64,000 bases of DNA, taken from RDYJ01 sp034931405. GTDB lineage: Bacteria > Cyanobacteriota > Cyanobacteriia > Cyanobacteriales > Nostocaceae. A program made the position numbers and the translations under genes. The stretch lies in the NCBI RefSeq assembly GCF_034931405.1, contig NZ_JAYGHA010000022.1, forward strand, positions 39,896-103,895. The letters are read 5' to 3'. The notes beneath the pieces are model-generated. The model did not search any database. It was not told the origin of the DNA and saw only the letters and a list, made by a program, of their open reading frames with translations. Shown here piece after piece: positions 26,012 to 33,014 of this stretch (position 1 is its first letter; each line of letters begins with the position of its first letter).

Positions 26012-26230
26012 ATGTCTAGTAATACTTCAATTATCAGCGTTTCTCCTGAAATTATGAGTGGTACTCCAGTTTTTACCGGAACAAGAGTTCCTATCCAAAC
26101 ACTTTTAGATTATTTAAAAGCAGGAGATTCAATAGATGATTTTTTAGATGGTTTTCCTACGGTTAGTAGAGAGCAAGTCATTACATTTTTGGAGGAAGTT
26201 GAAAAAGCAATGATTAGTAAGGTAGCATAA
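26012..26230 (+). CDS. DUF433 antitoxin-like protein
   Basis: 72 residues matching DUF433: EIMSGTPVFTGTRVPIQTLL, DYLKAGDSIDDFLDGFP and SREQVITFLEE. DUF433 is a small winged-helix-like domain that serves as antitoxin/DNA-binding partner of PIN-like DUF5615 proteins. The stop codon lies one base before the ATG of such a gene at 26232, so the two are surely co-transcribed. It is predicted to bind and inhibit the partner and to regulate the pair. Confidence 0.9.
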   Translation: MSSNTSIISVSPEIMSGTPVFTGTRVPIQTLLDYLKAGDSIDDFLDGFPTVSREQVITFLEEVEKAMISKVA

Positions 26231-26231
26231 A

Positions 26232-26555
26232 ATGAAATTGATTTTAGATGAATGTATTGATCGCAGATTAACCAAAGAATTTATAGGTTATGAAATCAAA
26301 ACAGTTCCTCAAATGGGATGGGCAGGAACTAAAAATGGTAAATTACTGGCTTTAATAGAAAAAGAATTTGATGTTTTTATTACTGTTGATAGGAATTTAT
26401 CTTTTCAGCAAAATTTATCTCAGTTCAATATCGCTGTAGTTGTTTTGCAAGCAAAGTCTAATAGATTAATTGATCTTAAACCTTTAGTTCCAAAGATTTT
26501 GGATATTTTATCTACAGTAGTGAAAGGTCAAGCTGTCGTTATTAGTCTTGAATGA
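26232..26555 (+). CDS. DUF5615 PIN-like toxin
   Basis: 107 residues. DUF5615 is a compact PIN-like fold: LILDECIDRRL carries the first acidic residues (D5, E6), then VFITVDRNLSFQQNL carries the conserved VDRNL motif. The central T.P.MGW.G.KNG.LL matches the family consensus. It is predicted to be an RNase toxin held by the DUF433 protein upstream. HIP1 repeats begin right after the stop. Activity is inferred from the family. Confidence 0.88.
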   Translation: MKLILDECIDRRLTKEFIGYEIKTVPQMGWAGTKNGKLLALIEKEFDVFITVDRNLSFQQNLSQFNIAVVVLQAKSNRLIDLKPLVPKILDILSTVVKGQAVVISLE

Positions 26556-26558
26556 TAA

Positions 26559-26850
26559 GGCGATCGCTCTTACTCTACATCAATAATGCGTTAGCGAAGC
26601 TTACCGAAGGTATCGCTCATAACTCTACATCAGAAATGCGTTAGCGAAGCTTACCGAAGGTATCGCTNNNNNNNNNNNNNNNNNNNNNNNNNNNNNNNNN
26701 NNNNNNNNNNNNNNNNNNNNNNNNNNNNNNNNNNNNNNNNNNNNNNNNNNNNNNNNNNNNNNNNNNNNNNNNNNNNNNNNNNGAAATGCGTTAGCGAAGC
26801 TTACCGAAGGTATCGCTCTTAACTCTACACCATAAATGCGATCGCTTCGC
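26559..26850. repeat. 50-bp tandem array of HIP1 with 21-bp inserts
   Basis: Units of 50 bases read CTCTACATCAGAAATGCG, a 21-base insert starting TTAGCGAAGC (for example 26591-26611, 26641-26661, 26791-26811), then ATCGCT. The flanking end copies (26559-26568 and 26836-26846) have intact GCGATCGC. The array runs into an N gap (26668-26782) and leaves it in phase. Confidence 0.9.
26668..26782. other. Assembly gap (115 N) inside the tandem array
   Basis: The N run lies inside the 50-bp array. CAGAAATGCG on the left (26631) and its partial copy on the right (ending 26790) are exactly three periods apart, so the estimated gap size fits the repeat. Confidence 0.98.
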
Positions 26851-26867
26851 TATTTACTTAAATTAGT

Positions 26868-27317
26868 TTATTCCTTTAAAGACTGAAGCAAACTTTTAGG
26901 ACGTACAGATTTTATAAAAGGATAATTTCCTGGATATTTTGTAAAAACATAAAGTTCATATTCATACCAGTGCATTTCTCCTTTTTCCAAATTACAATTT
27001 CGACAAATGACCCATAAATTTTGAAAATCTAATGATAACCAAGGATATTGTGATCTTGGTAACTTATGATCAATACTTCTCCCATTATACTCTCTGTATT
27101 TATCATCGCAAATTGGACAATAATAATCGGAATTATCTCTTACCCATATTTTACTCTCTTCAGTTGTTCCACATTCTGAATCACCATTAATATATCTCCA
27201 ATGATCAAATTTTCTGTAATTCTCAAAATCTTGTTCAGTCAGTTTATGATATCTCTTTTTACCAATCTTATCTGCAAGTTTAAATAATTCCCCAATATCT
27301 TTATTTTCTAAGTTCAT
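26868..27317 (-). CDS. HNH endonuclease
   Basis: 149 residues. The C-terminal half is a zinc-stabilised HNH: YYCPICDDKY (CxxC, about 66-69), SIDHKLPRS (DH, general base), SLDFQNLWVICRNCNLEKGE (N, then CxxC). This is a complete beta-beta-alpha metal nuclease core with two CxxC knuckles. The N-terminal 60 residues are helical and specific to the protein. It is the last gene of a three-gene operon (11 bases from the preceding stop) with an unknown protein and a coiled-coil protein, which suggests DNA cleavage controlled by those partners. Target unknown. Confidence 0.85.
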   Translation of the reverse strand: MNLENKDIGELFKLADKIGKKRYHKLTEQDFENYRKFDHWRYINGDSECGTTEESKIWVRDNSDYYCPICDDKYREYNGRSIDHKLPRSQYPWLSLDFQNLWVICRNCNLEKGEMHWYEYELYVFTKYPGNYPFIKSVRPKSLLQSLKE

Positions 27318-27328
27318 ATTTATTATTC

Positions 27329-27769
27329 CTATATTTTTGTAGTTCTATATGTTTTTTGATTGCGCTTTTTTGTAGGGTTAGATTTAGTATTTTGACTAAA
27401 ATCAATAATTTCCATTTCTGTCTGTGGGAACTGTCTATCTATCTCTTCTGCAATTTCATTCAGTTCTTTTGCTAGTTTCTGATTAAAATCTTGTATTTCA
27501 TCCTCTGTCTGATATTTATTACCAATACGATCCGCTTCTAAAAATAATTCTTCTAGGGTTAAATCTTTAACTTGGTACTTCGCTAAAAAATCTTGAATAT
27601 TTCTGTAAAGATTAATAACATTATCCCAACCAATATTTTTATAGCCATTTTCTTTTAACCATTTTTGATCTTCTGGAGATAGTTCAATTCTATTTTCTGA
27701 GTTATGTTTTTGAAGTTCACGATAACTCATACCTTGAAAAGTTTTCTTTTTATTTTTACTGACAATCAT
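27329..27769 (-). CDS. Unknown charged protein, middle gene of the HNH operon
   Basis: 146 residues, helical and highly charged. N-terminus MIVSKNKKKTFQGMSYRELQ; central stretch DLTLEELFLEADRIGNKYQT; basic disordered C-terminus (KKRNQKTYRTT). The segment ELFLEADRIGNKY resembles ELFKLADKIGKKRYH at the start of the HNH protein, so both may use a similar helix to bind a common partner. No family recognised. It is spaced 13 bases after the coiled-coil gene. Confidence 0.7.
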   Translation of the reverse strand: MIVSKNKKKTFQGMSYRELQKHNSENRIELSPEDQKWLKENGYKNIGWDNVINLYRNIQDFLAKYQVKDLTLEELFLEADRIGNKYQTEDEIQDFNQKLAKELNEIAEEIDRQFPQTEMEIIDFSQNTKSNPTKKRNQKTYRTTKI

Positions 27770-27782
27770 AAATTAATGCACT

Positions 27783-28367
27783 TTATCCTAGTGTTGATTT
27801 TAATAATTTCACTATACCTTTACGTATCTCGCTATCTTCTAATCTCAATAATCCTTTAAACTCTATTGCTAATTTTAATCTAATTTCATCAACTATATTT
27901 TTTAAGTCTTTATTTTCTTTCTGTAACTGACTGTTAACTTCAGTTAGCTTTTGATTATTAGAATTTAGGACATCAACCTTATTTTTTAAACTTTCAGTTT
28001 CTAAATAAATATTTTGAATCTCTAATTCTAGTTTATTCCTGTCATCTTCTAATTGCTTCTTTTTATTTTCTAAAGCTAATTTTGATGATTCTATATTTTG
28101 AATAGATTCTTGTAATTCTAAATATTCACTTTGTAGAAAAGAAAGTTTCTTTTCAGCTTGACCTCGTATTCTTCCTAAAGAAGCATTATTTTTGCCAAGA
28201 CTAGAATTTTTATCTGCAAAAGATTCTACTAATTTAACTGTAATAGGTTCACTATTAAGAATAGTGAGTAATTTTTCACATTCTTCTGTATCTAGTACAT
28301 CACTAATATTTTTATTAATTCCATATTTTTCTTTCAGAATAGTTTGTACTTGATCCTTAGATGCCAT
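27783..28367 (-). CDS. Coiled-coil protein, first gene of the HNH operon
   Basis: About 194 residues from ATG 28367, chosen because GAGGG lies five bases upstream; the in-frame ATG at 28379 has no such site. Residues 1-60 form a small domain (QVQTILKEKYGINKNISDVL, then CEKLLTIL). Residues about 70-165 are a long coiled coil (ESIQNIESSKLALENKKKQL, NNQKLTEVNSQLQKENKDLK). The C-terminus (RLEDSEIRKGIVKLLKSTLG) is helical. It probably dimerises and may sense or tether. No family recognised. Confidence 0.7.
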   Translation of the reverse strand: MASKDQVQTILKEKYGINKNISDVLDTEECEKLLTILNSEPITVKLVESFADKNSSLGKNNASLGRIRGQAEKKLSFLQSEYLELQESIQNIESSKLALENKKKQLEDDRNKLELEIQNIYLETESLKNKVDVLNSNNQKLTEVNSQLQKENKDLKNIVDEIRLKLAIEFKGLLRLEDSEIRKGIVKLLKSTLG

Positions 28368-28414
28368 AAATTCCCTCAAAAACTAATCAATCAAAATGCT
28401 TACTTTTCAAATGT

Positions 28415-28449
28415 GAGTTAACAATTTGAGTTAACAATTTGAGTTAACA
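28415..28449. promoter_or_regulatory. Iterated GAGTTAACAATTT sites, candidate operator
   Basis: Two and two-thirds direct copies of the 13-mer GAGTTAACAATTT (28415-28427, 28428-28440, 28441-28449) lie 48 bases upstream of the coiled-coil gene. Each contains the palindrome GTTAAC. The position suggests an operator or promoter-proximal regulator site. Confidence 0.5.
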
Positions 28450-28552
28450 CTATAACTGGAATAGATTGTATATTGCTTTTTAAAACAGTCGCAACTGTAT
28501 TAATACTGATTTAACAGTGTGAAATTTAAAATTATTGTAAAGTTTAACTTAC

Positions 28553-28891
28553 CTAAAAAACAGCAAACTCCGTATATTTTCTAATCTCAGGATCTTTAAA
28601 CCCTAAAATAATATGTCCTTTTGGTATTCCCGCAGCAACCAAATCATTAGCAATTCCCTCCTCAGTGCCATCATGTTGAATCCAAATTTTATAATCAATT
28701 AAATCAAGATGTAATAAAGTTCCATATATCCGATAACCATTTTCCCAACCAGTTTCTACTAATAAATAACGATCATTTTTTTCATCTAATATCAATTCAA
28801 CTTTAACCTCTTCATCATTCCCAAAAAAATCAGCATATTCTTCGAGAATTTTTTTAATGATTTGACGATATTGATTAGTTAAGGAATTCAT
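28553..28891 (-). CDS. xisI: XisI-family protein
   Basis: 112 residues, the usual XisI length: YRQIIKKILEEYADF, the motif ERYLLVETGWENGYRIYG-like block (here DRYLLVETGWENGYRIYGTL), KIWIQHDGTEEGIANDLV and IVLGF-type end (HIILGFKDPEIRKYTEFAV). In Nostoc, XisI with XisH controls fdxN element excision in heterocysts, but most xisH/xisI pairs are outside that element and of unknown use. No xisH lies beside it: the neighbour six bases upstream is a PIN gene. It is therefore an orphan or was captured by the toxin-antitoxin operon. Confidence 0.9.
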   Translation of the reverse strand: MNSLTNQYRQIIKKILEEYADFFGNDEEVKVELILDEKNDRYLLVETGWENGYRIYGTLLHLDLIDYKIWIQHDGTEEGIANDLVAAGIPKGHIILGFKDPEIRKYTEFAVF

Positions 28892-28897
28892 TTAAGT

Positions 28898-29296
28898 TTA
28901 AGATTGCAATAAACGAGTAAATCCTTCTTGCTCAAAATGTCTATCAGTCGTCAAAGCTTCCCTAATGCCTTTCTTCCGCATCAACACAAAACTGATAGCA
29001 TCACACAAAGAATATGTTTTATCTTGTCGAACTAACAATAAATCCATTGCTTCCCGATGCAAAATCTCATCCACCCAAACCATCTCTACATTCGGATTTT
29101 CCATTAATTCCAACGAATAAATTAACACTGTTGAACGCGGAAAACGTCGAACTAATGCCAAAGCTATCAACTCAGCGAGAACATAGTTATGTGTGATAAA
29201 ACGACCGTTATAATTAGAAATTAACCCAACTGCTGTTTTGTGTTGAGCTTCATCTTGATGGAGAAAACAAAGCAACCCTGATGTATTAAGTAACAC
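28898..29296 (-). CDS. PIN domain protein with altered first acidic residue
   Basis: 132 residues starting at GTG (complement of 29294-29296). The fold is PIN: LLNTSGLLCFLHQDE, YVLAELIALALVRR, TYSLCDAISFVLMRK and ALTTDRHFEQEGF. The first catalytic Asp of the PIN core is Asn4 here (codon AAT; expected LLDTSGL), whereas the Glu and the two later Asp residues are present. Metal binding should be weakened, so this may be an attenuated or inactive toxin. A CopG-like antitoxin gene precedes it by 16 bases and xisI follows by six. Confidence 0.85.
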   Translation of the reverse strand: MLLNTSGLLCFLHQDEAQHKTAVGLISNYNGRFITHNYVLAELIALALVRRFPRSTVLIYSLELMENPNVEMVWVDEILHREAMDLLLVRQDKTYSLCDAISFVLMRKKGIREALTTDRHFEQEGFTRLLQS

Positions 29297-29312
29297 GATT
29301 ACAATTTATACC

Positions 29313-29582
29313 TTATAAGTCATTATCATAAGCCTTAGCGAGATCAGTATCAATCCCTTCATTATCTGTACCTGTAGCGTAACCCAGACTAATAACACCA
29401 GTATAGCCAAGCAAACGCTGACGTGCTTCCTCAGCATCGGATTTAGGACTAACTGACAAACTATACTGACGATTTAGGGAAGCAGCAACTAATTCGGCTA
29501 CTGAAAGTCCCACAGCACTAGCTTGTTGCTGCAAAACTGTATAAACCTCATCATTCAGTTCCAAGGTTAATAATTGGCTCAC
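29313..29582 (-). CDS. Ribbon-helix-helix antitoxin of the PIN pair
   Basis: 89 residues. The N-terminal strand-helix-helix (QLLTLELNDEVYTVLQQQAS then GLSVAELVAASLNRQY) is a CopG/RHH-like DNA-binding fold. The C-terminal half is flexible and acidic (TDNEGIDTDLAKAYDNDL), the part that usually wraps around a PIN toxin. It is encoded immediately upstream of the PIN gene. It is expected to neutralise the toxin and repress the operon; the altered toxin active site suggests the pair may be degenerating. Confidence 0.8.
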   Translation of the reverse strand: MSQLLTLELNDEVYTVLQQQASAVGLSVAELVAASLNRQYSLSVSPKSDAEEARQRLLGYTGVISLGYATGTDNEGIDTDLAKAYDNDL

Positions 29583-29700
29583 AATTGTTAAGCTACCTTA
29601 AATAACTTTCAAGTAATTATAGCTTTTTTCTACTTGAGAACCTAGAAAAATAAAGCATAATTAACCTTTATAACCATTAACTACACAAAGAAAAATCACC

Positions 29701-30696
29701 ATGAACAAACAACCCATCCGCGTCGGAGTCCTCGGTTTTGGTGGACTCGGACAAGCAGCAGCAAAACTCCTCTCCAGCAAACGGGAAATGATTCTCGTCG
29801 CAGCCGCAGACCAAAAAGGCTATGCTTACTCCACAGAAGGCTTAAACACCCAAGCTTGCATCACCACCTACCAAAAACAGGGTACAGTCGGTTATTTAGA
29901 ACCCTTCGGTACATTAAGCAATAACAGCATTCAAGACCTTATTCAAGCCACAGGTGACGCTGTAGATGGTTATTTCCTGGCTTTACCCAACCTCCCCAAC
30001 GACTTTATCCCCAACGTCGCCAAAGAATTTATCAAAGCTGGTTGGAAAGGTGTGCTGGTGGATGCTATCAAACGCACCAGTGCAGTTGAACAACTTTTAA
30101 CCATGAAAGACGAACTGCAAGCAGCAGGAATTACTTACATGACTGGTTGTGGTGCTACTCCTGGACTATTAACCGCCGCCGCCGCTTTAGCTGCTCAAAG
30201 TTACGCGGAAATTCACAATGTAGTAATTACCTTTGGTGTGGGAATTGCTAACTGGGAAGCTTACCGCGCCACTGTTCGGGAAGATATTGGACATATGCCC
30301 GGTTATAGTGTAGAAGCTGCTAGGGCGATGACAGACGCAGAGGTAGAAGCCTTACTAGATAAAACCAACGGTGTGTTAACTTTGGAAAACATGGAACACG
30401 CAGATGATGTGATGTTAGAAATTGCCGGAATTTGTTCACGGGATAGAGTGACAGTTGGCGGTGTCGTTGATACTCGTAATCCCAAAAAGCCCCTGAGTAC
30501 CAATGTGAAAATTACCGGACGCACCTTTGAGGGTAAAATTTCAACTCATACCTTTACATTAGGCGATGAAACCAGCATGGCTGCTAACGTCTGCGGTCCC
30601 GCCTTTGGTTATCTAAAAGCAGGTCAGGAATTGCATCAACGGGGCATTTCTGGCTTATTTACCGCTGCGGAAATCATGCCTAAATTCGTAAAATAA
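29701..30696 (+). CDS. Saccharopine-dehydrogenase-like oxidoreductase
   Basis: 331 residues. The N-terminal Rossmann fold begins RVGVLGFGGLGQAAAKLL with the dinucleotide-binding GFGGLG loop (about 12-17). Later conserved blocks are GKGVLVDAIKRTS-like (WKGVLVDAIKRTS), TGCGATPGLLTAAAALA and the C-terminal NVCGPAFGYLKAG. Proteins like this are conserved in cyanobacteria and annotated as saccharopine-dehydrogenase-like; the substrate is not known to me. It starts at ATG 29701 in a clean context. It is transcribed alone, and a hairpin follows. Confidence 0.85.
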   Translation: MNKQPIRVGVLGFGGLGQAAAKLLSSKREMILVAAADQKGYAYSTEGLNTQACITTYQKQGTVGYLEPFGTLSNNSIQDLIQATGDAVDGYFLALPNLPNDFIPNVAKEFIKAGWKGVLVDAIKRTSAVEQLLTMKDELQAAGITYMTGCGATPGLLTAAAALAAQSYAEIHNVVITFGVGIANWEAYRATVREDIGHMPGYSVEAARAMTDAEVEALLDKTNGVLTLENMEHADDVMLEIAGICSRDRVTVGGVVDTRNPKKPLSTNVKITGRTFEGKISTHTFTLGDETSMAANVCGPAFGYLKAGQELHQRGISGLFTAAEIMPKFVK

Positions 30697-30708
30697 AAGC
30701 CTTTTCAG

Positions 30709-30731
30709 CCTCTCTCCGTGTCGGGGAGAGG
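30709..30731 (+). terminator. Hairpin after the saccharopine-dehydrogenase-like gene
   Basis: CCTCTCTCC (30709-30717) pairs with GGGGAGAGG (30723-30731) with one G-T pair and a 5-base loop. The T run is short, but the position between convergent genes supports termination. Confidence 0.6.
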
Positions 30732-30748
30732 TTTGAAGAGGGGTCAAA

Positions 30749-31312
30749 TCACGCGGGTGGAAATTCAGAAGCAGAAAAAGACGCTGTAACCTCTTCCTCA
30801 ACCACAGAGGGGGGTGTTTGGATGATAAAGGGTAATTCTGCACCGATTAAACCCCGTTGAATGCGTTCTAATGTTTGATTAAAAACCACAAATAAAGGAT
30901 AAATAGTATTTGCACCTTCGCTTAAAATATGACTATGACGGAAGGGCATAATCCATTCATATTCTTTATCTAACCAAACTTGGCATTGTCTCCATCTTCC
31001 CAATAAATCGGAAAAGTCCTCATGGGGACGATGAATAAATAATAAAATTTCTGCCCCAGTTTTAATTTTCCATTCCGGGTCACACATAATAATGGAAATA
31101 TCACAGGGTAAAGCTATTGTGTGTGAAGTTTTAGCTTCGATATCACGAATACGGACTATGGGTAAAGGAATAGTAATCACACTTTCAGCGGGACGACGCA
31201 GACTAGGAATCATTTCCAAGTATGGACGATGTTGTTTAAGGAGAGCGATCGCTGCTATATGATTGCTATATTCAGATAAACTAGCTTCATAAAGAGATTT
31301 TTGTACAGCCAT
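30749..31312 (-). CDS. Hypothetical cyanobacterial protein
   Basis: 187 residues, no signal peptide or membrane segment. Blocks: SLYEASLSEYSNHIAAIALL, IPSLRRPAESVITIPLPIV, ILLFIHRPHEDFSDLLGRWR and IMPFRHSHILSEGANTIYPL. The C-terminal tail after about 170 is short and serine/alanine-rich. I do not recognise the family. Codon use and flanks look like those of core genes. It is convergent with the oxidoreductase and 316 bases from pilC. Confidence 0.6.
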   Translation of the reverse strand: MAVQKSLYEASLSEYSNHIAAIALLKQHRPYLEMIPSLRRPAESVITIPLPIVRIRDIEAKTSHTIALPCDISIIMCDPEWKIKTGAEILLFIHRPHEDFSDLLGRWRQCQVWLDKEYEWIMPFRHSHILSEGANTIYPLFVVFNQTLERIQRGLIGAELPFIIQTPPSVVEEEVTASFSASEFPPA

Positions 31313-31628
31313 AATATTAATTCAAACTTCAACCTAGAGCCTACGCCACGCTACGCGAACAAAATTGCAAATAGATTCTTATCTACTAAGTAGAACGACG
31401 TGAAAAAACAAAAGTATTTAACAAAATGTAAAGTAGCCTAAAAACCTCTTCACTCTTGCCTTTTGCTTCTTGCCTCTTGCCTTGTCATAACGACAAATTC
31501 TAACGCAAACCTACTTAAATGAGCTTTTACGCAAGTGTTATATTAAGCCTATCGCCAGACTCAACATAACACTTTTCGAGATCATGATACTGTTTACCTT
31601 GATAGAGCATTCTGCCTTGATGCACTAA
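31313..31628. other. Intergenic region with small repeats
   Basis: It contains GCCTACGCCACGCTACGCG (about 31341-31359), a common small dispersed repeat, and a degenerate TTGCCTTTTGC / TTGCCTCTTGCC tract (about 31457-31483). No gene is seen. The pilC end lies at its right edge. Confidence 0.5.
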
Positions 31629-32852
31629 TCAACCAAGGGCTTCAAATACTTTGAACATCGGCAAATACATTGCCAGCAAAATTGTACCAACCATCCCCCC
31701 AAGAACCACAATCATTAATGGTTCTAGTACACTTGTCAATGATTTGACTGCCTGTTCTACTTCATCTTCATAGAAATCGGCAACTTTCATCAACATTCCA
31801 TCTAATTCCCCTGTTTCTTCCCCAATCATCATCATCTGCACCGCCATAGCCGGGAAAACGTCACCTTTTTTCAAAGCATCACTAATCATACCCCCTTCTT
31901 GAACTTCTCGACGAGCAGCATCTATGGCGTTAGCAATAACTTGGTTTCCTGATGTATCCCGGACAATTTCCAGACAACTAATAATTGGTACACCTGAACG
32001 AGTTAAAGAACCAAAGGTACGACTAAATCTAGCAACTGAAGATTTTTGGATTAAATCACCAAATAGGGGAACTTTAAGAGAAAGGCGATCAATAGTTTCC
32101 TTACCGACACGGGTTTTGTAATACTGCTTATAGGCAATGCTGGCAGCCATAAAGGCAGCTATAATTACCAAAGACCAATAACTTCGTAATACTTTACTAC
32201 AAGTCATCAAAAATTGTGTAAGTGCTGGTAATTCTACTCCTAGTCCTTCAAAAATTTCAGCAAAAATAGGAATTAGAAAAACCGTCATCCCCACAAAGAT
32301 AGCAGTTGCTAAAAAACCTACTACTACTGGATAAGACATAGCAGATTTGATTTGGTTTTGTAATCTAGCCATATCTTCTAATAGTTTGGCTAAACGATTT
32401 AAAACCTCATCTAATACACCACCTATTTCTCCGGCTTGAACCATACTCACATACAAACCATCAAAACAGTCTGGATGCTTCCGCATAGAATCAGAAAGGT
32501 TAACTCCCGTTTGCACATCTTCACAAATCTCTGTCAGAGCTTTTTTGAGTTTCGGATTGCTGCACTGTTCGGACAGTACACCCAAACCTCTAACAATCGC
32601 TACACCAGCATTTACCAAAGCAGCAAATTGACGAGAAAAAACTGCTTTGTCTTTCACGGAAACCTTAACAAAGGAATTCTGAATTTTCTCTAAATCAAAG
32701 CGTGATGCTAAACTTTGAGATTCTTTGAGGTCTTGAACTACAAAACCCTTGTCTCTGAGATTAGTACGTGCATCTGTTAAAGAATCAGCAACGAATTTAG
32801 CAGTTCGGGATTTTCCTTGAGAGTCCCGAATACGGGCTTGGTAAGTTGGCAT
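31629..32852 (-). CDS. pilC: Type IV pilus inner-membrane platform protein PilC
   Basis: 407 residues, normal length for PilC/GspF. It is the inner membrane platform on which PilB and PilT act. Two T2SSF domains (about 70-195 and 270-395) with FSRQFAALVNAGV and FSRTFGSLTRSGVP, and three hydrophobic segments (about 170-195, 215-245 and 375-400). The N-terminal YQARIRDSQGKSRTAKF is typical. It is the last gene of pilB-pilT-pilC on this strand and is separated from pilT by 160 bases full of heptamer repeats. Confidence 0.95.
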   Translation of the reverse strand: MPTYQARIRDSQGKSRTAKFVADSLTDARTNLRDKGFVVQDLKESQSLASRFDLEKIQNSFVKVSVKDKAVFSRQFAALVNAGVAIVRGLGVLSEQCSNPKLKKALTEICEDVQTGVNLSDSMRKHPDCFDGLYVSMVQAGEIGGVLDEVLNRLAKLLEDMARLQNQIKSAMSYPVVVGFLATAIFVGMTVFLIPIFAEIFEGLGVELPALTQFLMTCSKVLRSYWSLVIIAAFMAASIAYKQYYKTRVGKETIDRLSLKVPLFGDLIQKSSVARFSRTFGSLTRSGVPIISCLEIVRDTSGNQVIANAIDAARREVQEGGMISDALKKGDVFPAMAVQMMMIGEETGELDGMLMKVADFYEDEVEQAVKSLTSVLEPLMIVVLGGMVGTILLAMYLPMFKVFEALG

Positions 32853-32870
32853 AATATTAATTCAAAATTA

Positions 32871-33011
32871 GGTAATTGGTAATTGGTAATTGGTAATTGG
32901 TAATTGGTAATTGGTAATTCAATTTTGGATTTTGGATTTTGGATTTTGTTAACTCCAATCTAAAATCTAAAATCTAAAATCTAAAATTTTTCTTCCCAGT
33001 CCCCAGTCCCC
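32871..33011. repeat. Four different STRR heptamer arrays between pilT and pilC
   Basis: GGTAATT x7 without error (32871-32919), TTTTGGA x3.5 (32923-32948), CTAAAAT x4 (32960-32987) and about two CCCCAGT units (32996-33011) follow one another. They fill the intergenic space of the pil operon. Confidence 0.95.
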
Positions 33012-33014
33012 TGT

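Noticed and set aside
26559..26850. CRISPR array
   Set aside because: The 50-bp units repeat entirely, with no variable spacers, and no cas genes lie in the window.
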